Counted from the first letter of the stretch, positions 18,558 to 28,450 are shown. The stretch: 64,000 bases of DNA from Actinoplanes sp. L3-i22 (GCF_019704555.1 NZ_AP024745.1:10653501-10717500), one strand, 5' to 3'. Notes: a model not told the origin generated them from the sequence alone. Made by a program: numbers and translations.

Positions 18558-19889
18558 TTAACCAGGGGGAAACGCGCCCTCGTCGAACGGCCCCACCACG
18601 GCCAGGGAGTGTTCCCGGGCGAGTAGCTCGCCGGCCACCTTCGCGACATCTACGAGCGTCACCGCGTCGACCCGTGCGAGCAGCTCGTCGACACCCATCA
18701 GGTCACCGTGCAGGAGCTCGGACTTGGCCAGCCGGCTCATCCGGGAACTGGTGTCCTCGAGGCCCAGGACGTACGACCCCTTGACCATGCCCCTACCCCG
18801 GACGAGTTCCTCCGGTGTGATTCCGCTCTCGGCCACCCGGGCCAGCTCGGTCCGGATCAGGTCGAGCACCTCGGCCGCCTTGCCCGGCGCGCAGCCGGCG
18901 TAGACGCCGAACACGCCGGTGTCGGCGTACTGGCTGCCGTACGAGTAGACCGAGTAGGCCAGGCCCCGCTTCTCCCGGATCTCCTGGAAGAGCCGGCTGG
19001 ACATGCCCCCGCCGAGGACGTTGTTGAGCACGCCCATGCTGAACCGGCGCTCGTCGTAGCGGCTCAGGCCGACCGAGCCGAGCACGATGTGCGCCTGCTC
19101 GGTGTCCCGGTGCACGACCACGGTGTGCGCCTTACGGGTCCGGACCCGCTTGTCGCCCGGACGGGGCGTGGCCGGCTCGGCCGGGCCGGTGTCCAGCGGG
19201 GTGCCGGCCAGCGCCTTGCGCACCAGCCGGACCACGGCGGCGTGGTCCAGGTTCCCGGCGGCCGCGACCACGATCTCCGGGGCGGTGTACCGCTTGCGGT
19301 AGAAGTTGTTGATCTGGTTCCGGGTCATCGGGGTGACCGACTCCGGGGTGCCCGAGATCAACCGGCCCAGCGGGTGGTCGCCGTAGATCGCCTCGGCGAA
19401 GACGTCGTGCACCTCGTCGCCCGGCTCGTCCTCGTGCATGGCGATCTCCTCGAGGATCACGCCACGCTCGGTCTCCACGTCCACCGGCGCGAGGATCGAG
19501 TCGGCCACCGCGTCCACCAGCACGTCCACCGCGAGCGGCAGATCGGTGTCGAGCACCCGCGCGTAATAGCAGGTGTATTCCTTCGTGGTGAAGGCGTTGG
19601 TCTCGCCACCCACCGCCTCGATCTCCGCGGAGATCTGCATCGCGGTGCGCTTCGGGGTGCCCTTGAAGAGCAGGTGCTCCAGGAAGTGCGAGGCGCCCGA
19701 CATGGCCGGGGCCTCGTCCCGGGAGCCGATCCCGACCCAGATGCCGAGAGCGGCACTCCGGGTGGTCGGGATCGTCTCGGTGATGATGCGCAGACCACTG
19801 GGCAGGACGGTCTTCTTGACGCCGTCCTGCAGGGTCCTGGTAGAAACGCGGGCCGGCCTTCCGGCCGGCCCGCGGTTGTTCGCTGTCAC
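18558..19889 (-). CDS. M16-family zinc metallopeptidase (pitrilysin/MPP-like)
   Basis: 443 aa from a GTG that begins right after the pnp stop with no gap. The inverted zinc motif HxxEH is H68-F-L-E71-H72 (SHFLEHLLFKGT). The third ligand region TERGVILEEIAMHED follows, and the C-terminal half has the inactive repeat with GGGMSSRLFQEIREKRGLAYS. The family degrades or processes small peptides. The pnp-M16 pair is conserved across actinobacteria and many Gram-positives; why an exoribonuclease and this peptidase are linked is not clear. Confidence 0.93.
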   Translation of the reverse strand: MTANNRGPAGRPARVSTRTLQDGVKKTVLPSGLRIITETIPTTRSAALGIWVGIGSRDEAPAMSGASHFLEHLLFKGTPKRTAMQISAEIEAVGGETNAFTTKEYTCYYARVLDTDLPLAVDVLVDAVADSILAPVDVETERGVILEEIAMHEDEPGDEVHDVFAEAIYGDHPLGRLISGTPESVTPMTRNQINNFYRKRYTAPEIVVAAAGNLDHAAVVRLVRKALAGTPLDTGPAEPATPRPGDKRVRTRKAHTVVVHRDTEQAHIVLGSVGLSRYDERRFSMGVLNNVLGGGMSSRLFQEIREKRGLAYSVYSYGSQYADTGVFGVYAGCAPGKAAEVLDLIRTELARVAESGITPEELVRGRGMVKGSYVLGLEDTSSRMSRLAKSELLHGDLMGVDELLARVDAVTLVDVAKVAGELLAREHSLAVVGPFDEGAFPPG

Positions 19890-22205
19890 TCAGTCGCGGC
19901 GTTCGCCAGCCGAGCGCGCCCGGCGACGGCGAGGCTCGCCACCACCATCGCGGTCACCCCGGGGAGCGCGCTCCTCGCGGGGCGCACCCTCCGCCGCGGC
20001 CGGGGCGGCCGCGGGGGCCTCCTCGCCCTCGGGGCGGACCTTGTCCAGGTAGATCTTGCCGCGCGCGTCGATGTCCGCGATCTGGACCTCGACCTTGTCG
20101 CCGACGTTGAGGAAGTCCTCGACCTTGTCGACCCGCTTGCCGTCGCCCACCTTGGAGATGTGCAGCAGGCCGTCACGGCCCGGGAGCAGCGAGATGAACG
20201 CGCCGAACGCGGCCGTCTTCACGACCGTGCCGAGGAACTTGTCGCCCATCTTCGGCAGGGTCGGGTTGGCGATCGCGTTGATCCGCTCGACCGCGGCATC
20301 GGCCGACGGGCCGTTGGTCGCGCCGACGTAGATCGTGCCGTCGTCCTCGATCGAGATGTCGGCGCCGGTCTCGTCCTGGATCGCGTTGATGGTCTGGCCC
20401 TTCGGCCCGATCACCATGCCGATCTTGTCGACCGGAATCTTCACCGTGGTGACGCGCGGGGCGTACTCGCTCATCGCGGCCGGGGACTCGATCGCGGCGT
20501 TCATCACCGCGAGGATCGTCGCCCGGGCCTCGTGCGCCTGCTGCAGCGCGCCGGCCAGCACGTCCGACGGGATGCCGTCGAGCTTGGTGTCCAGCTGCAG
20601 GGCGGTGACGAACTCGCTGGTGCCGGCGACCTTGAAGTCCATGTCACCGAACGCGTCCTCGGCGCCCAGGATGTCGGTCAGCGCGATGTACTGCGTCTTG
20701 CCGTCGACCTCGTCCGAGATCAGACCCATCGCGATGCCGGCGACCGGCGCCTTCAGCGGCACACCGGCGGCGAGCAGGGCCAGCGTCGAGGCGCAGACCG
20801 AGCCCATGCTCGTCGAACCGTTGGAGCCCAGAGCCTCGGACACCTGACGGATCGCGTACGGGAACTCCTCGCGCGACGGCAGCACCGGCACCAGGGCCCG
20901 CTCGGCGAGCGCGCCGTGGCCGATCTCGCGCCGCTTCGGCGAACCGACCCGGCCGGTCTCACCGGTCGAGTACGGCGGGAAGTTGTAGTTGTGCATGTAG
21001 CGCTTGGTCTTCTCGGGGGCGAGAGTGTCCAGCGCCTGCTCCATGCGCAGCATGTTCAGCGTGGTGACACCCAGGATCTGGGTCTCGCCCCGCTCGAACA
21101 GCGCCGAGCCGTGCACCCGGGGGAGCACGCCGATCTGCGCGGTCAGCGGACGGATGTCCCGCGGGCCGCGGCCGTCGATACGGATCTGCTCGCGCAGCAC
21201 CCGCTGGCGGACCTCGGACTTGGTGACCGAGCGGAACGCCGCGCTGATCTCCTTCTCCCGGCCCTCGAACCGCTCGTCGAGCAGCTCGTGCGCCTTCGCC
21301 TTGACCAGGTCGAGGGCTTCCTCGCGCTCCTGCTTCGCGGCGATCTTCAGAGCCTCGGCGGTCTCGGCGCGCACCGCGTCGCTGACCGCGGAGTACACGT
21401 CGTCCTGGTAGTCCAGGAAGACCGGGAAGTCGGCGACCGGCTTGGCGGCGATGTCGGCCAGCTCGCTCTGCGCGCGGCAGAGCTCGCGGATGGCCGGCTT
21501 CGCGGCCTCGAGGCCGCTGGCGACGATCTCCTCGGTCGGGGCGACGGCACCGGCGGCGATCAGCTTGACCGCCTGCGGGGTGGCCTCGGCCTCGACCATC
21601 ATGATCGCGACATCGCCCTCGGCGGTGACCCGACCGGCGACGACCATGTCGAAGGTGGCCCGCTCGAGCTCCTCGATGGTCGGGAACGCGACCCACTGGC
21701 CGTCGATGTGCGCGACGCGGGTCGAGCCGACCGGGCCGCTGAACGGCAGGCCGGACAGCTTGGTCGACATCGACGCGGCGTTCATCGCGACCACGTCGTA
21801 CGGGTGGGCCGGGTCGAGCGCGAGGACGGTCTCGACGACCTGGACCTCGTTGCGCAGGCCCTTGGTGAACGACGGGCGCAGCGGCCGGTCGATCAGGCGG
21901 CAGGTGAGGATGGCGTCCTCGCTGGGACGACCCTCACGCCGGAAGAACGAGCCGGGGATGCGGCCCGCGGCGTACATCCGCTCCTCGACGTCGACGGTCA
22001 GCGGGAAGAAGTCGAAGTGCTCCTTCGGCGACTTGCTGGCCGTGGTCGCGGAGAGCACGGTCGTGTCGCCCAGCTGGACGATCACGGAGCCGGCGGCCTG
22101 CATGGCGAGGCGGCCGGTGGAGAAGATGATCTCGCGGGTGCCGAACGATCCGTTGTCGATGACGGCCGTGCGAGATTCGGTGCCGAGAGCGGTCTGCTCT
22201 GTCAA
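19890..22205 (-). CDS. pnp: Polyribonucleotide nucleotidyltransferase (PNPase)
   Basis: 771 aa from a TTG at 22205, with AGGAG at good spacing. Two RNase PH-like domains (about 15-245 and 330-560) flank an all-helical linker. A KH domain follows ([19 protein letters not shown]), then an S1 domain ([27 protein letters not shown]). The tail is Ala/Glu/Arg-rich and basic, an actinobacterial extension. PNPase degrades RNA 3'-5' with phosphate and can add tails. It follows rpsO with a structured 190-nt gap, and the M16 gene starts at its stop. Confidence 0.96.
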   Translation of the reverse strand: MTEQTALGTESRTAVIDNGSFGTREIIFSTGRLAMQAAGSVIVQLGDTTVLSATTASKSPKEHFDFFPLTVDVEERMYAAGRIPGSFFRREGRPSEDAILTCRLIDRPLRPSFTKGLRNEVQVVETVLALDPAHPYDVVAMNAASMSTKLSGLPFSGPVGSTRVAHIDGQWVAFPTIEELERATFDMVVAGRVTAEGDVAIMMVEAEATPQAVKLIAAGAVAPTEEIVASGLEAAKPAIRELCRAQSELADIAAKPVADFPVFLDYQDDVYSAVSDAVRAETAEALKIAAKQEREEALDLVKAKAHELLDERFEGREKEISAAFRSVTKSEVRQRVLREQIRIDGRGPRDIRPLTAQIGVLPRVHGSALFERGETQILGVTTLNMLRMEQALDTLAPEKTKRYMHNYNFPPYSTGETGRVGSPKRREIGHGALAERALVPVLPSREEFPYAIRQVSEALGSNGSTSMGSVCASTLALLAAGVPLKAPVAGIAMGLISDEVDGKTQYIALTDILGAEDAFGDMDFKVAGTSEFVTALQLDTKLDGIPSDVLAGALQQAHEARATILAVMNAAIESPAAMSEYAPRVTTVKIPVDKIGMVIGPKGQTINAIQDETGADISIEDDGTIYVGATNGPSADAAVERINAIANPTLPKMGDKFLGTVVKTAAFGAFISLLPGRDGLLHISKVGDGKRVDKVEDFLNVGDKVEVQIADIDARGKIYLDKVRPEGEEAPAAAPAAAEGAPREERAPRGDRDGGGEPRRRRARSAGERRD

Positions 22206-22300
22206 GTGAGGTACTCCTCATTCGTCGAGGACCCGGCGGTCTACAGCGCGTTTCAACTTGGCCGGTCTTCGATCGAAGTACCCAGGTAGAGATGCCTGGG
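22206..22300 (-). promoter_or_regulatory. Structured 5' leader of pnp
   Basis: The leader contains the 12-bp palindrome CTTCGATCGAAG (22267-22278) and a hairpin CCCAGG/CCTGGG (22281-22286 with 22295-22300). PNPase autoregulates through its leader in enterobacteria; these stems could be the equivalent processing site, but there is no direct evidence. Confidence 0.4.
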
Positions 22301-22362
22301 AACCACTACCGGAGACCGGAGCTGCCGGTGTGAGCCGCGCGGGTCCGTGGGGTGGTGGTGCG

Positions 22363-22388
22363 AAGGGGGCAGCCGAAGCCGCCCCCTT
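22363..22388 (-). terminator. Hairpin between rpsO and pnp
   Basis: AAGGGGGC (22363-22370) pairs with GCCCCCTT (22381-22388). It lies 8 nt beyond the rpsO stop. It may be a partial terminator or processing stem, tuning rpsO against pnp. Confidence 0.55.
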
Positions 22389-22395
22389 GGGAAAA

Positions 22396-22665
22396 CTATC
22401 GGCGCAGGCCGAGGCGCTCGATGAGCGTCCGGTAGCGGGCGATGTCCTTCTTCTGAACGTAGTTCAGCAGGCGGCGGCGCTGACCGACCAGCAGCAGCAG
22501 ACCACGACGGCTGTGGTGGTCGTGCTTGTGCACCTTGAGGTGCTCGGTCAGATCGGCGATCCGCTTGGTGAGCATCGCAACCTGGACCTCGGGCGAACCG
22601 GTGTCGCCTTCCTTGGTCGCGTACTCACCCATGATTTTGTTCTTGGTGTCCTGGTCGAGCGCCAT
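22396..22665 (-). CDS. rpsO: 30S ribosomal protein S15
   Basis: 89 aa, the standard length. The sequence has [12 protein letters not shown], the [16 protein letters not shown] loop that contacts 16S rRNA and the basic [17 protein letters not shown] helix. S15 binds helix 22 of 16S rRNA and nucleates the platform of the small subunit. It lies between ribF and pnp, the canonical order. Its leader has a long-range stem. Confidence 0.98.
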   Translation of the reverse strand: MALDQDTKNKIMGEYATKEGDTGSPEVQVAMLTKRIADLTEHLKVHKHDHHSRRGLLLLVGQRRRLLNYVQKKDIARYRTLIERLGLRR

Positions 22666-22696
22666 ATTCTCCGAACTTCTGTGTTGCCGTTTTCAA

Positions 22697-22751
22697 CGGC
22701 TCCGCGACCCGCGGCGTCGGGCAGGCCATGTGAGAAAGCGCGGCGGAGCCG
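22697..22751 (-). promoter_or_regulatory. Long-range stem in the rpsO leader
   Basis: CGGCTCCGC (22697-22705) is the exact complement of GCGGAGCCG (22743-22751), with a 37-nt loop, and lies about 30 nt upstream of the rpsO start. S15 mRNAs of several bacterial groups fold into structures bound by S15 itself. This stem is a candidate for such autoregulation. Confidence 0.4.
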
Positions 22752-22792
22752 GTGTCGCACAATCCATACGACGCCTAAACCCTACCAGGGGG

Positions 22793-23725
22793 TCACCGGA
22801 GCAACACGCGGGTCTCTTCCACGTCGGCCCGGATCTGCGCCACCAACGGCTCGATCGCGTCGTATTTACGCTGCTCACGAAGGTGCGCCACGAAGTCGAG
22901 GCTGACCCGCTCGCCGTAGAGGTCGCCCTCGAAGCCCAGGGCGTACGCCTCCACCCGGCGCTCCCGCCCGTCGAACGTCGGATTGGTGCCGATCGACACG
23001 CTGGCCGGCCAGCGCCCGGCGTTCTCCCCGGCCCGGGTGAGCCAGGCCGCGTAGACCCCGTCGGCCGGGACCGCGGCATAGCGGTGCGTCATCAGGTTCG
23101 CCGTCGGGAAGCCCAGCTCACGGCCGCGCTGGTCACCCCGGATCACCACGCCGGCGAGCCGGTGCGGCCGGCCGAGCGCGGCGGCCGCGGCGCGCACGTC
23201 CCCGGCGTCGACACAGCTGCGGATGTACGTCGAGGAGAACACCACCCCGTCCGCGGAGACCAGCGGGGCCTCCTCCACGGTGAAGCCGAACGTGCGCCCG
23301 AGCGTCTCCAGCAGCGTCACGTCCCCGGCCGCCTTGTGCCCGAACCGGAAGTTGTCGCCGACCACCACGTCCGCCGCGTGCAGCGCCTCGACCAGCACGT
23401 CGTGCACGAACGCGTCCGGGCTCAGCCGGGAGAACTCACTCGTGAACGGGACCACGCAGAGCGCATCCACGCCGAGCCGGTCGATCAGCTCGGCCTTGCG
23501 CACCGACTCGGTCAGCACCGCCGGGTGCGAGCCCGGGCGGACCACCTCGGAGGGGTGCGGGTCGAAGGTCATCACGACCGACTGCAGGCCCATGTCCCGG
23601 GCGCGCTTCACCGCGTGCCCGATGATCGCCTGGTGGCCGCGGTGCACGCCGTCGAAGACGCCGATGGTCACGACCGAGCGGCCCCAGCCCCCCGGAACCG
23701 ATTCCAATCCCCGCCACCGCTGCAT
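22793..23725 (-). CDS. ribF: Bifunctional riboflavin kinase / FAD synthetase
   Basis: 310 aa. The N-terminal FMN adenylyltransferase domain has TIGVFDGVHRGHQ and the later SSTYIR. The C-terminal riboflavin kinase domain has GRELGFPTANL, VSIGTNPTF and VEAYALGFEGDLYGERV. It converts riboflavin to FMN and FAD. It lies between truB and rpsO in most actinobacteria; here truB is separated from it by three signalling genes. Confidence 0.95.
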   Translation of the reverse strand: MQRWRGLESVPGGWGRSVVTIGVFDGVHRGHQAIIGHAVKRARDMGLQSVVMTFDPHPSEVVRPGSHPAVLTESVRKAELIDRLGVDALCVVPFTSEFSRLSPDAFVHDVLVEALHAADVVVGDNFRFGHKAAGDVTLLETLGRTFGFTVEEAPLVSADGVVFSSTYIRSCVDAGDVRAAAAALGRPHRLAGVVIRGDQRGRELGFPTANLMTHRYAAVPADGVYAAWLTRAGENAGRWPASVSIGTNPTFDGRERRVEAYALGFEGDLYGERVSLDFVAHLREQRKYDAIEPLVAQIRADVEETRVLLR

Positions 23726-23815
23726 CGAAAAGCTCCTCCGCCTCGTTGTCAGCCATAGCGTATCGATCGCGTATTCCTTCTGCGACGCGCCCGGATCGGT
23801 ACGATTGGGACCGAT

Positions 23816-26569
23816 ATGAGCGTCGAGTGGACCCGCCTCGTCCTGCTCGCCGCGGAGATCACCTTCGCGGTGCTCTTCCTGCGCGCGCTGTTCGGTTACC
23901 TACGCCGCCGGGATCCGCTGCAGGGCGACCTCACCCTGGTCTTCGGACCGTGCACGCTGGTCTTCGCGATCGACCTGGCGTGGCAGACGATCGGGGACCG
24001 GCCGGCCTGGACCGGCGCGCTGACCGCGGTGCCGCTGATGGCCCAGCCCTACCTGACGCTGCGCCTGGCCGCCCGGCTGCGGCACGTGCCACGCGCGCTG
24101 ATGGCCGCCACCCTGCTGGGCTATCTCACCCTGGCGGTCCCGCTCGCGGTGCTGCCCCGCCCGCTGCCGCCCGGCCTGATCGGCGCCGAGGTGGTCTACT
24201 TCCTGACCACCGAGGTGATCGCGGCCGCGCTGCTGTTCGGCAAGGCGCGGACCCGGACCGGCACGAACCGGGCCCGGCTGATGACCGCCGCCGCGGCCAC
24301 CCTCACGTTCGGCGTGATGATCATGCTGATCGGCGCGGCCACCACCGGGAACCCGGAGGTGCGCGCGGCCAGCCGGGTACTGGCCCTGGCCAGCGGGCTC
24401 GGCTATCTGATCGCGTTCGTGCCGCCGCGCTGGCTGCGCCGGCTCGCCTCGGCGTCCGCCGCGCAGTCGATCACCGAGCGGCTGCTGGGCACGCCGGCCG
24501 ACTCGCCGGAGCAGGTGTGGCAGACGTACGCCGAGATCATGCGGGTGCAGACCGCCGCGGACGCGGTCGCGGTGCTGCTCCCCCGCACCGACGGGGCGCT
24601 CGAACAGATCGGGTACGCCGGCCCGTCGCTCGACCTGCCGGCCGAACCGGTGCACGCCGACCCGGCCGCGCTGATCCGGCCCGGCCGCCCGGTCCGGCTC
24701 CGGGAGGGCGATCCGGCGCTGCTCCGGCACTTCGGCGACGGGCTGCGCGACGACTTCGTGACCGTGCTGCGGATGCCGGTCCCACCCGACGTCGAGGGCT
24801 GGGTGCTGCTGTTCAACCGGCACCGGAACCTGTTCAGCGACGACGACCTGAGCCTGCTGGCCGAGCTCGGCGGGCAGGCCGGGATCCTCGCCGAACGGCA
24901 GGCGGTGACGGTCCGCGAGCGCCGGCTGGCCTCCGAGCTGAGCCGCTCGGTGAACGCGCTGACCAAGGCGAACGAGGCGAAGAGCAACTTCCTGGCGAAC
25001 ATGAGCCACGAGTTGCGGACGCCGCTCAACGCGATCATCGGGTTCAGCGACCTGATGCGGCTGGAGGACCCGGAGGGCGACCGCCGCCGGGTGCCGGCCG
25101 ACTGGGTCGACCACATCCACAGCAGCGGCCGGCACCTGCTCGGCCTGATCAACGACATCCTGGACCTGGCCAAGGTGGAGGCCGGCCGGATGGACCTGCG
25201 GCTCGCCCCGGTCCGGGTGGACACCGCGATCGAGGAGCTGCTCACCTCGCTCGCGCCGCTCTTCGCCGACAAGCGGCTGACCGTGCTGGCCGAGCTGGCC
25301 GAGATCACCGCGCTCGCCGACCGGCTCCGGCTGCGGCAGATCGTGGAGAACCTGCTCTCCAACGCGATCAAGTTCACCCCGCCGGAGGGCACCGTCACGA
25401 TCACCATGACCGGGACCGAGACCGACGTCCACGTGACCGTCTCGGACACCGGGGTGGGCATCGCCGACCAGGACGCGGAACGGGTCTTCGAGGAGTTCCA
25501 GCAGGTCGGTGACCCGGACCGGCGCCAGGCCGGGACCGGCCTGGGCCTGGCGCTGACGCGCCGGCTGGTGGAGGCGCACCGCGGCGAGATCACCCTGACC
25601 TCGGTGCCGGGTCAGGGCAGTTCCTTCACGGTACGGCTACCGGCCGCGCCGGTGGCCCGGTCCAGCGCCGCCGGGGCGGCCGACGCGCCGTACGTCCTGC
25701 TGATCGAGGACGACCCGCACTCGGCCGAGCTGATGCAGACCCAGCTGAGCAACGCCGGCTACCGCGTCGAGGTGGCCGGCACCGGGGAGAGCGGCCTCGC
25801 CGTCGCCCGCGCCCACAAGCCGGACGCCATCGTGCTCGACGTGGAGCTGCCCGGGATCTCCGGCTGGGAGGTGATCCGCCGGCTCAAGGCCGACGCGGCG
25901 CTCTCCTGCGTGCCGGTCTTCTTCGCCAGCATCCTGGACGAGGCCGCGGCCGGGCTGGCCCTCGGCGCGCACGACTACTTCATCAAGCCGGTCGACCAGC
26001 CGGCCCTGCTCAGCGCGCTGTCCAACGCGATCGCCGCCCGGCCCGCCCCGCGTGTGCTGGTGGTCGACCACGACGACGCGGTCCGTCAGGCGATCGAGGA
26101 CGGCCTGCGGGCCGGTGGCGCCGACGTGGTCGCCTGCGCGGACGGCCGGGACGGCCTGGCCCGCAGCCGCGCCGAGAACTTCGACCTGATCGTCTGCGAC
26201 ATGCAGTCCCCCTCGGCGGACGGGTTCAGCCTGCTCGCCGCGATCGAGCAGGACCCGACCGGGCGGCACACGCCGATCCTCGGCCTGAGCTCGGCCGCGC
26301 TGGCCGAACGCGCCCCCGGTGACAACGCCCCGCTCATCGCGACCGCTCTGGCCGGCGGGGTGGTCGCCGAGGCGATGGCCGGCGGCGCCGGCTGGGACAG
26401 CCTGGCCCCGCTGCTCGGGCACCATCCGGCCGGGCACCACCCGATCATGCCGCACCACCCGGCCCACCCGGCGGCCCGGCGCACCCCGGGCGGCGCGCAC
26501 CCACCGGCCACCGCGATCCACCTGCGCAGCGCGGTACCCACCCGATACGACGTCAAGGAGGAACCGTGA
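23816..26569 (+). CDS. Membrane hybrid histidine kinase with two receiver domains
   Basis: 917 aa. Residues 5-205 contain about seven hydrophobic segments (sensor). A GAF-like domain spans about 215-365. HisKA carries the phospho-acceptor H398 (MSHELRTPLNAIIGF), and the ATPase domain spans about 500-610 (NLLSNAIKF, DTGVGIA, GTGLGLAL). The first receiver has acceptor D675 and the conserved K724. The second receiver (from about 746) keeps D795 but seems to lack the conserved lysine, so it may be degenerate. The C-terminus (868-900) is His/Pro-rich. It overlaps the next gene by 4 nt and sits between ribF and truB. Confidence 0.93.
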   Translation: MSVEWTRLVLLAAEITFAVLFLRALFGYLRRRDPLQGDLTLVFGPCTLVFAIDLAWQTIGDRPAWTGALTAVPLMAQPYLTLRLAARLRHVPRALMAATLLGYLTLAVPLAVLPRPLPPGLIGAEVVYFLTTEVIAAALLFGKARTRTGTNRARLMTAAAATLTFGVMIMLIGAATTGNPEVRAASRVLALASGLGYLIAFVPPRWLRRLASASAAQSITERLLGTPADSPEQVWQTYAEIMRVQTAADAVAVLLPRTDGALEQIGYAGPSLDLPAEPVHADPAALIRPGRPVRLREGDPALLRHFGDGLRDDFVTVLRMPVPPDVEGWVLLFNRHRNLFSDDDLSLLAELGGQAGILAERQAVTVRERRLASELSRSVNALTKANEAKSNFLANMSHELRTPLNAIIGFSDLMRLEDPEGDRRRVPADWVDHIHSSGRHLLGLINDILDLAKVEAGRMDLRLAPVRVDTAIEELLTSLAPLFADKRLTVLAELAEITALADRLRLRQIVENLLSNAIKFTPPEGTVTITMTGTETDVHVTVSDTGVGIADQDAERVFEEFQQVGDPDRRQAGTGLGLALTRRLVEAHRGEITLTSVPGQGSSFTVRLPAAPVARSSAAGAADAPYVLLIEDDPHSAELMQTQLSNAGYRVEVAGTGESGLAVARAHKPDAIVLDVELPGISGWEVIRRLKADAALSCVPVFFASILDEAAAGLALGAHDYFIKPVDQPALLSALSNAIAARPAPRVLVVDHDDAVRQAIEDGLRAGGADVVACADGRDGLARSRAENFDLIVCDMQSPSADGFSLLAAIEQDPTGRHTPILGLSSAALAERAPGDNAPLIATALAGGVVAEAMAGGAGWDSLAPLLGHHPAGHHPIMPHHPAHPAARRTPGGAHPPATAIHLRSAVPTRYDVKEEP

Positions 26570-26967
26570 GCGATCCGCACCGCATCCTCCTGGTGGAGGA
26601 CGAGGAACTGAACCGGATGCTGGTCAAGGCGGTGCTGTCCCGGGCCGGCGTGGACACGGTCCGCAACGCGACGCTGACCGACGCCACCACCCTGAGCCAG
26701 GCCCGGGAGAGCGTCCGGGACGGCGACTTCGACCTGATCCTGCTCGACCTGAACCTGCCCGACGGCAACGGCCTCACCCTGGCCCGCGAGCTGGCCGCCG
26801 CCGAACCGTCGCCGGACCGGCCGAAACCGGTGGTGGTCGCGGTGACCGCGAGCGTGCTGCCGCAGGACCAGAAGGCCGCCCTGGACGCCGGGTGCGACGA
26901 CTTCCTGGACAAGCCGTACGCCGCCGCCGACCTGGTCGCGACGGTGGCCCGGCACCTGAAAAGCTAG
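26566..26967 (+). CDS. Single-domain response regulator (CheY-like)
   Basis: 133 aa receiver domain with no output domain. The acidic pocket is VEDEE, the acceptor aspartate lies in LILLDLNLPDGNG, the switch threonine in VAVTAS, and the conserved lysine in DKPY. It starts inside the end of the hybrid kinase gene (4-nt overlap, strong AAGGAGG upstream), so it is translationally coupled. It is the likely partner of the hybrid kinase in a phosphorelay. The nearby GGDEF protein is on the opposite strand and could be a downstream target, which is only inference. Confidence 0.93.
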   Translation: MSDPHRILLVEDEELNRMLVKAVLSRAGVDTVRNATLTDATTLSQARESVRDGDFDLILLDLNLPDGNGLTLARELAAAEPSPDRPKPVVVAVTASVLPQDQKAALDAGCDDFLDKPYAAADLVATVARHLKS

Positions 26968-26979
26968 TCGTCCGACGGG

Positions 26980-28419
26980 CTAGGCGGCGTTCTTCAGGGC
27001 GACCTTCTCGGCGTACATCGCCGCGTCCGCGTCGGCGAGCAGGTGGTCGGCGTTCGGCCGGTCCAGCGGCGTCCACGCCGAGACCCCGACGCTGACCCCG
27101 AAGGACAGGCTCTCGCCCCGCCAGCTGACCGGCTCCGCGGCCAGTGCCCGCAGCCGGTCGGCGAAGATCCGCGCGCCGTCCCGGTCGGCCAGACCGGTGG
27201 CGAGCACCACGAACTCGTCGCCGCCGATCCGGGCCGCGGTGTCCCCCGCGCTGATCGTCGCGGTCAGCCGCCGGGCGAACTCGGTCAGGATGCGGTCGCC
27301 GGCCGCGTGCCCGTACCGGTCGTTGATCTGTTTGAAGCCGTTCAGGTCCATGTAGAAGACCACCGGCCCGAACTCGGCCGCCCGGAACAGCTCCAGCTCC
27401 AGCTGGGCGTGCAGCGCCGCCCGGTTCGCCAGCCCGGTCAGCTGGTCGTGCTCGGCCTGATGCGCCAGGGCCGCCTTGATCCGCTCCTGCTCGCGGACCA
27501 CGAACACGAAGCGGACCAGGATGAACGTGGTCAGCAGCGCGATCGAGACGAGCAGCGAGACCCGGCTGACCAGCGTGCCGAACGAGTGCAGGCCGGTCAC
27601 CGTGGGCAGCACGACCAGCGCGATCCCGAGGAACACCACGCGCGCCGGGTGCAGCCGCTGGGCGGCCAGGTTGTCCGGCTGCGCGGCCCGTCCCGCGTCG
27701 CGGTGCACGATGCCCGCCGCGAGCAGGCCGTTCGCCAGCAGGAGCAGGCCGTCGAAGCGATCCGCCTGCCCGGAGCGGGACAGCTCCGGGAACAGCTGCG
27801 GCAGCAGCGAGATGCTGATGTCCCCGATCAGCGTCAGGACCAGCGCCGCGACCAGATAGCGGCCCGGTCCGCGGGTGGCGCCGGGCGCGAACACCAGGAT
27901 CGCGGTGCCGGCGAAGAACGTCACGTCGCCGAACGGGTACGCCGCCCCGACGAACATCTCCAGCGACAGCCCCGCCCCCTCGGCCGCCGGCAAGATCATG
28001 AACTGCCAGAACAGCCAGGCCACCACGGTCGTCAGCGCGGCCGCGTCGAGCATGCCGTCGCGCAGCCGGCCGGGCGCCCGCAGCCGGACCAGCTTGACCA
28101 TCGCGACCACCAGCAGCGGATAGCCGGAGAGCCAGAGCACGTCCGACGGGGAGACGTTGCCGAGCGGGCCGGCCACCCGGCTCAGCACGTCGTAGAGGAC
28201 GTCACCGGTCAACCAGACCGTCAAAGCCGCCGTGATCAGCCGGTACGCGCCCCGGCTCGGGCCAGAGATCGCCCGCATCCCGGTCCACGCGGCCGCGACC
28301 ACGGCGGTGAAGCCGATCAGATAGGCGATGTGGGCGGCGTCGGTGCCCGGCCAGAAGACGGACACCGCGCCGGCGGCCGTGGCGAACGCGGGGACCGCGG
28401 GGGCCGGGACACGTCTCAT
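26980..28419 (-). CDS. Membrane diguanylate cyclase (GGDEF)
   Basis: 479 aa from the ATG at 28419. About nine hydrophobic segments occupy residues 8-305. The cyclase domain has DQLTGLANR (325-333), MDLNGFKQIND and the intact GGDEF at 399-403, so it should make cyclic di-GMP. The inhibitory RxxD site five residues before GGDEF reads SAGD, so product inhibition is probably lost. No EAL domain is present. It is convergent with the hybrid kinase/receiver pair (12-nt gap) and 31 nt downstream of the truB stop. Confidence 0.92.
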   Translation of the reverse strand: MRRVPAPAVPAFATAAGAVSVFWPGTDAAHIAYLIGFTAVVAAAWTGMRAISGPSRGAYRLITAALTVWLTGDVLYDVLSRVAGPLGNVSPSDVLWLSGYPLLVVAMVKLVRLRAPGRLRDGMLDAAALTTVVAWLFWQFMILPAAEGAGLSLEMFVGAAYPFGDVTFFAGTAILVFAPGATRGPGRYLVAALVLTLIGDISISLLPQLFPELSRSGQADRFDGLLLLANGLLAAGIVHRDAGRAAQPDNLAAQRLHPARVVFLGIALVVLPTVTGLHSFGTLVSRVSLLVSIALLTTFILVRFVFVVREQERIKAALAHQAEHDQLTGLANRAALHAQLELELFRAAEFGPVVFYMDLNGFKQINDRYGHAAGDRILTEFARRLTATISAGDTAARIGGDEFVVLATGLADRDGARIFADRLRALAAEPVSWRGESLSFGVSVGVSAWTPLDRPNADHLLADADAAMYAEKVALKNAA

Positions 28420-28450
28420 GCGCTCCCTATCGGCCCGCCGCGGGCGATCC

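Noticed and set aside
18708..22289. Very long plus-strand open frame opposite the M16 peptidase and pnp
   Set aside because: Its translation is Arg/Gly/Asp/Val-rich low-complexity sequence typical of antisense frames in high-GC DNA; the minus-strand genes are clear.
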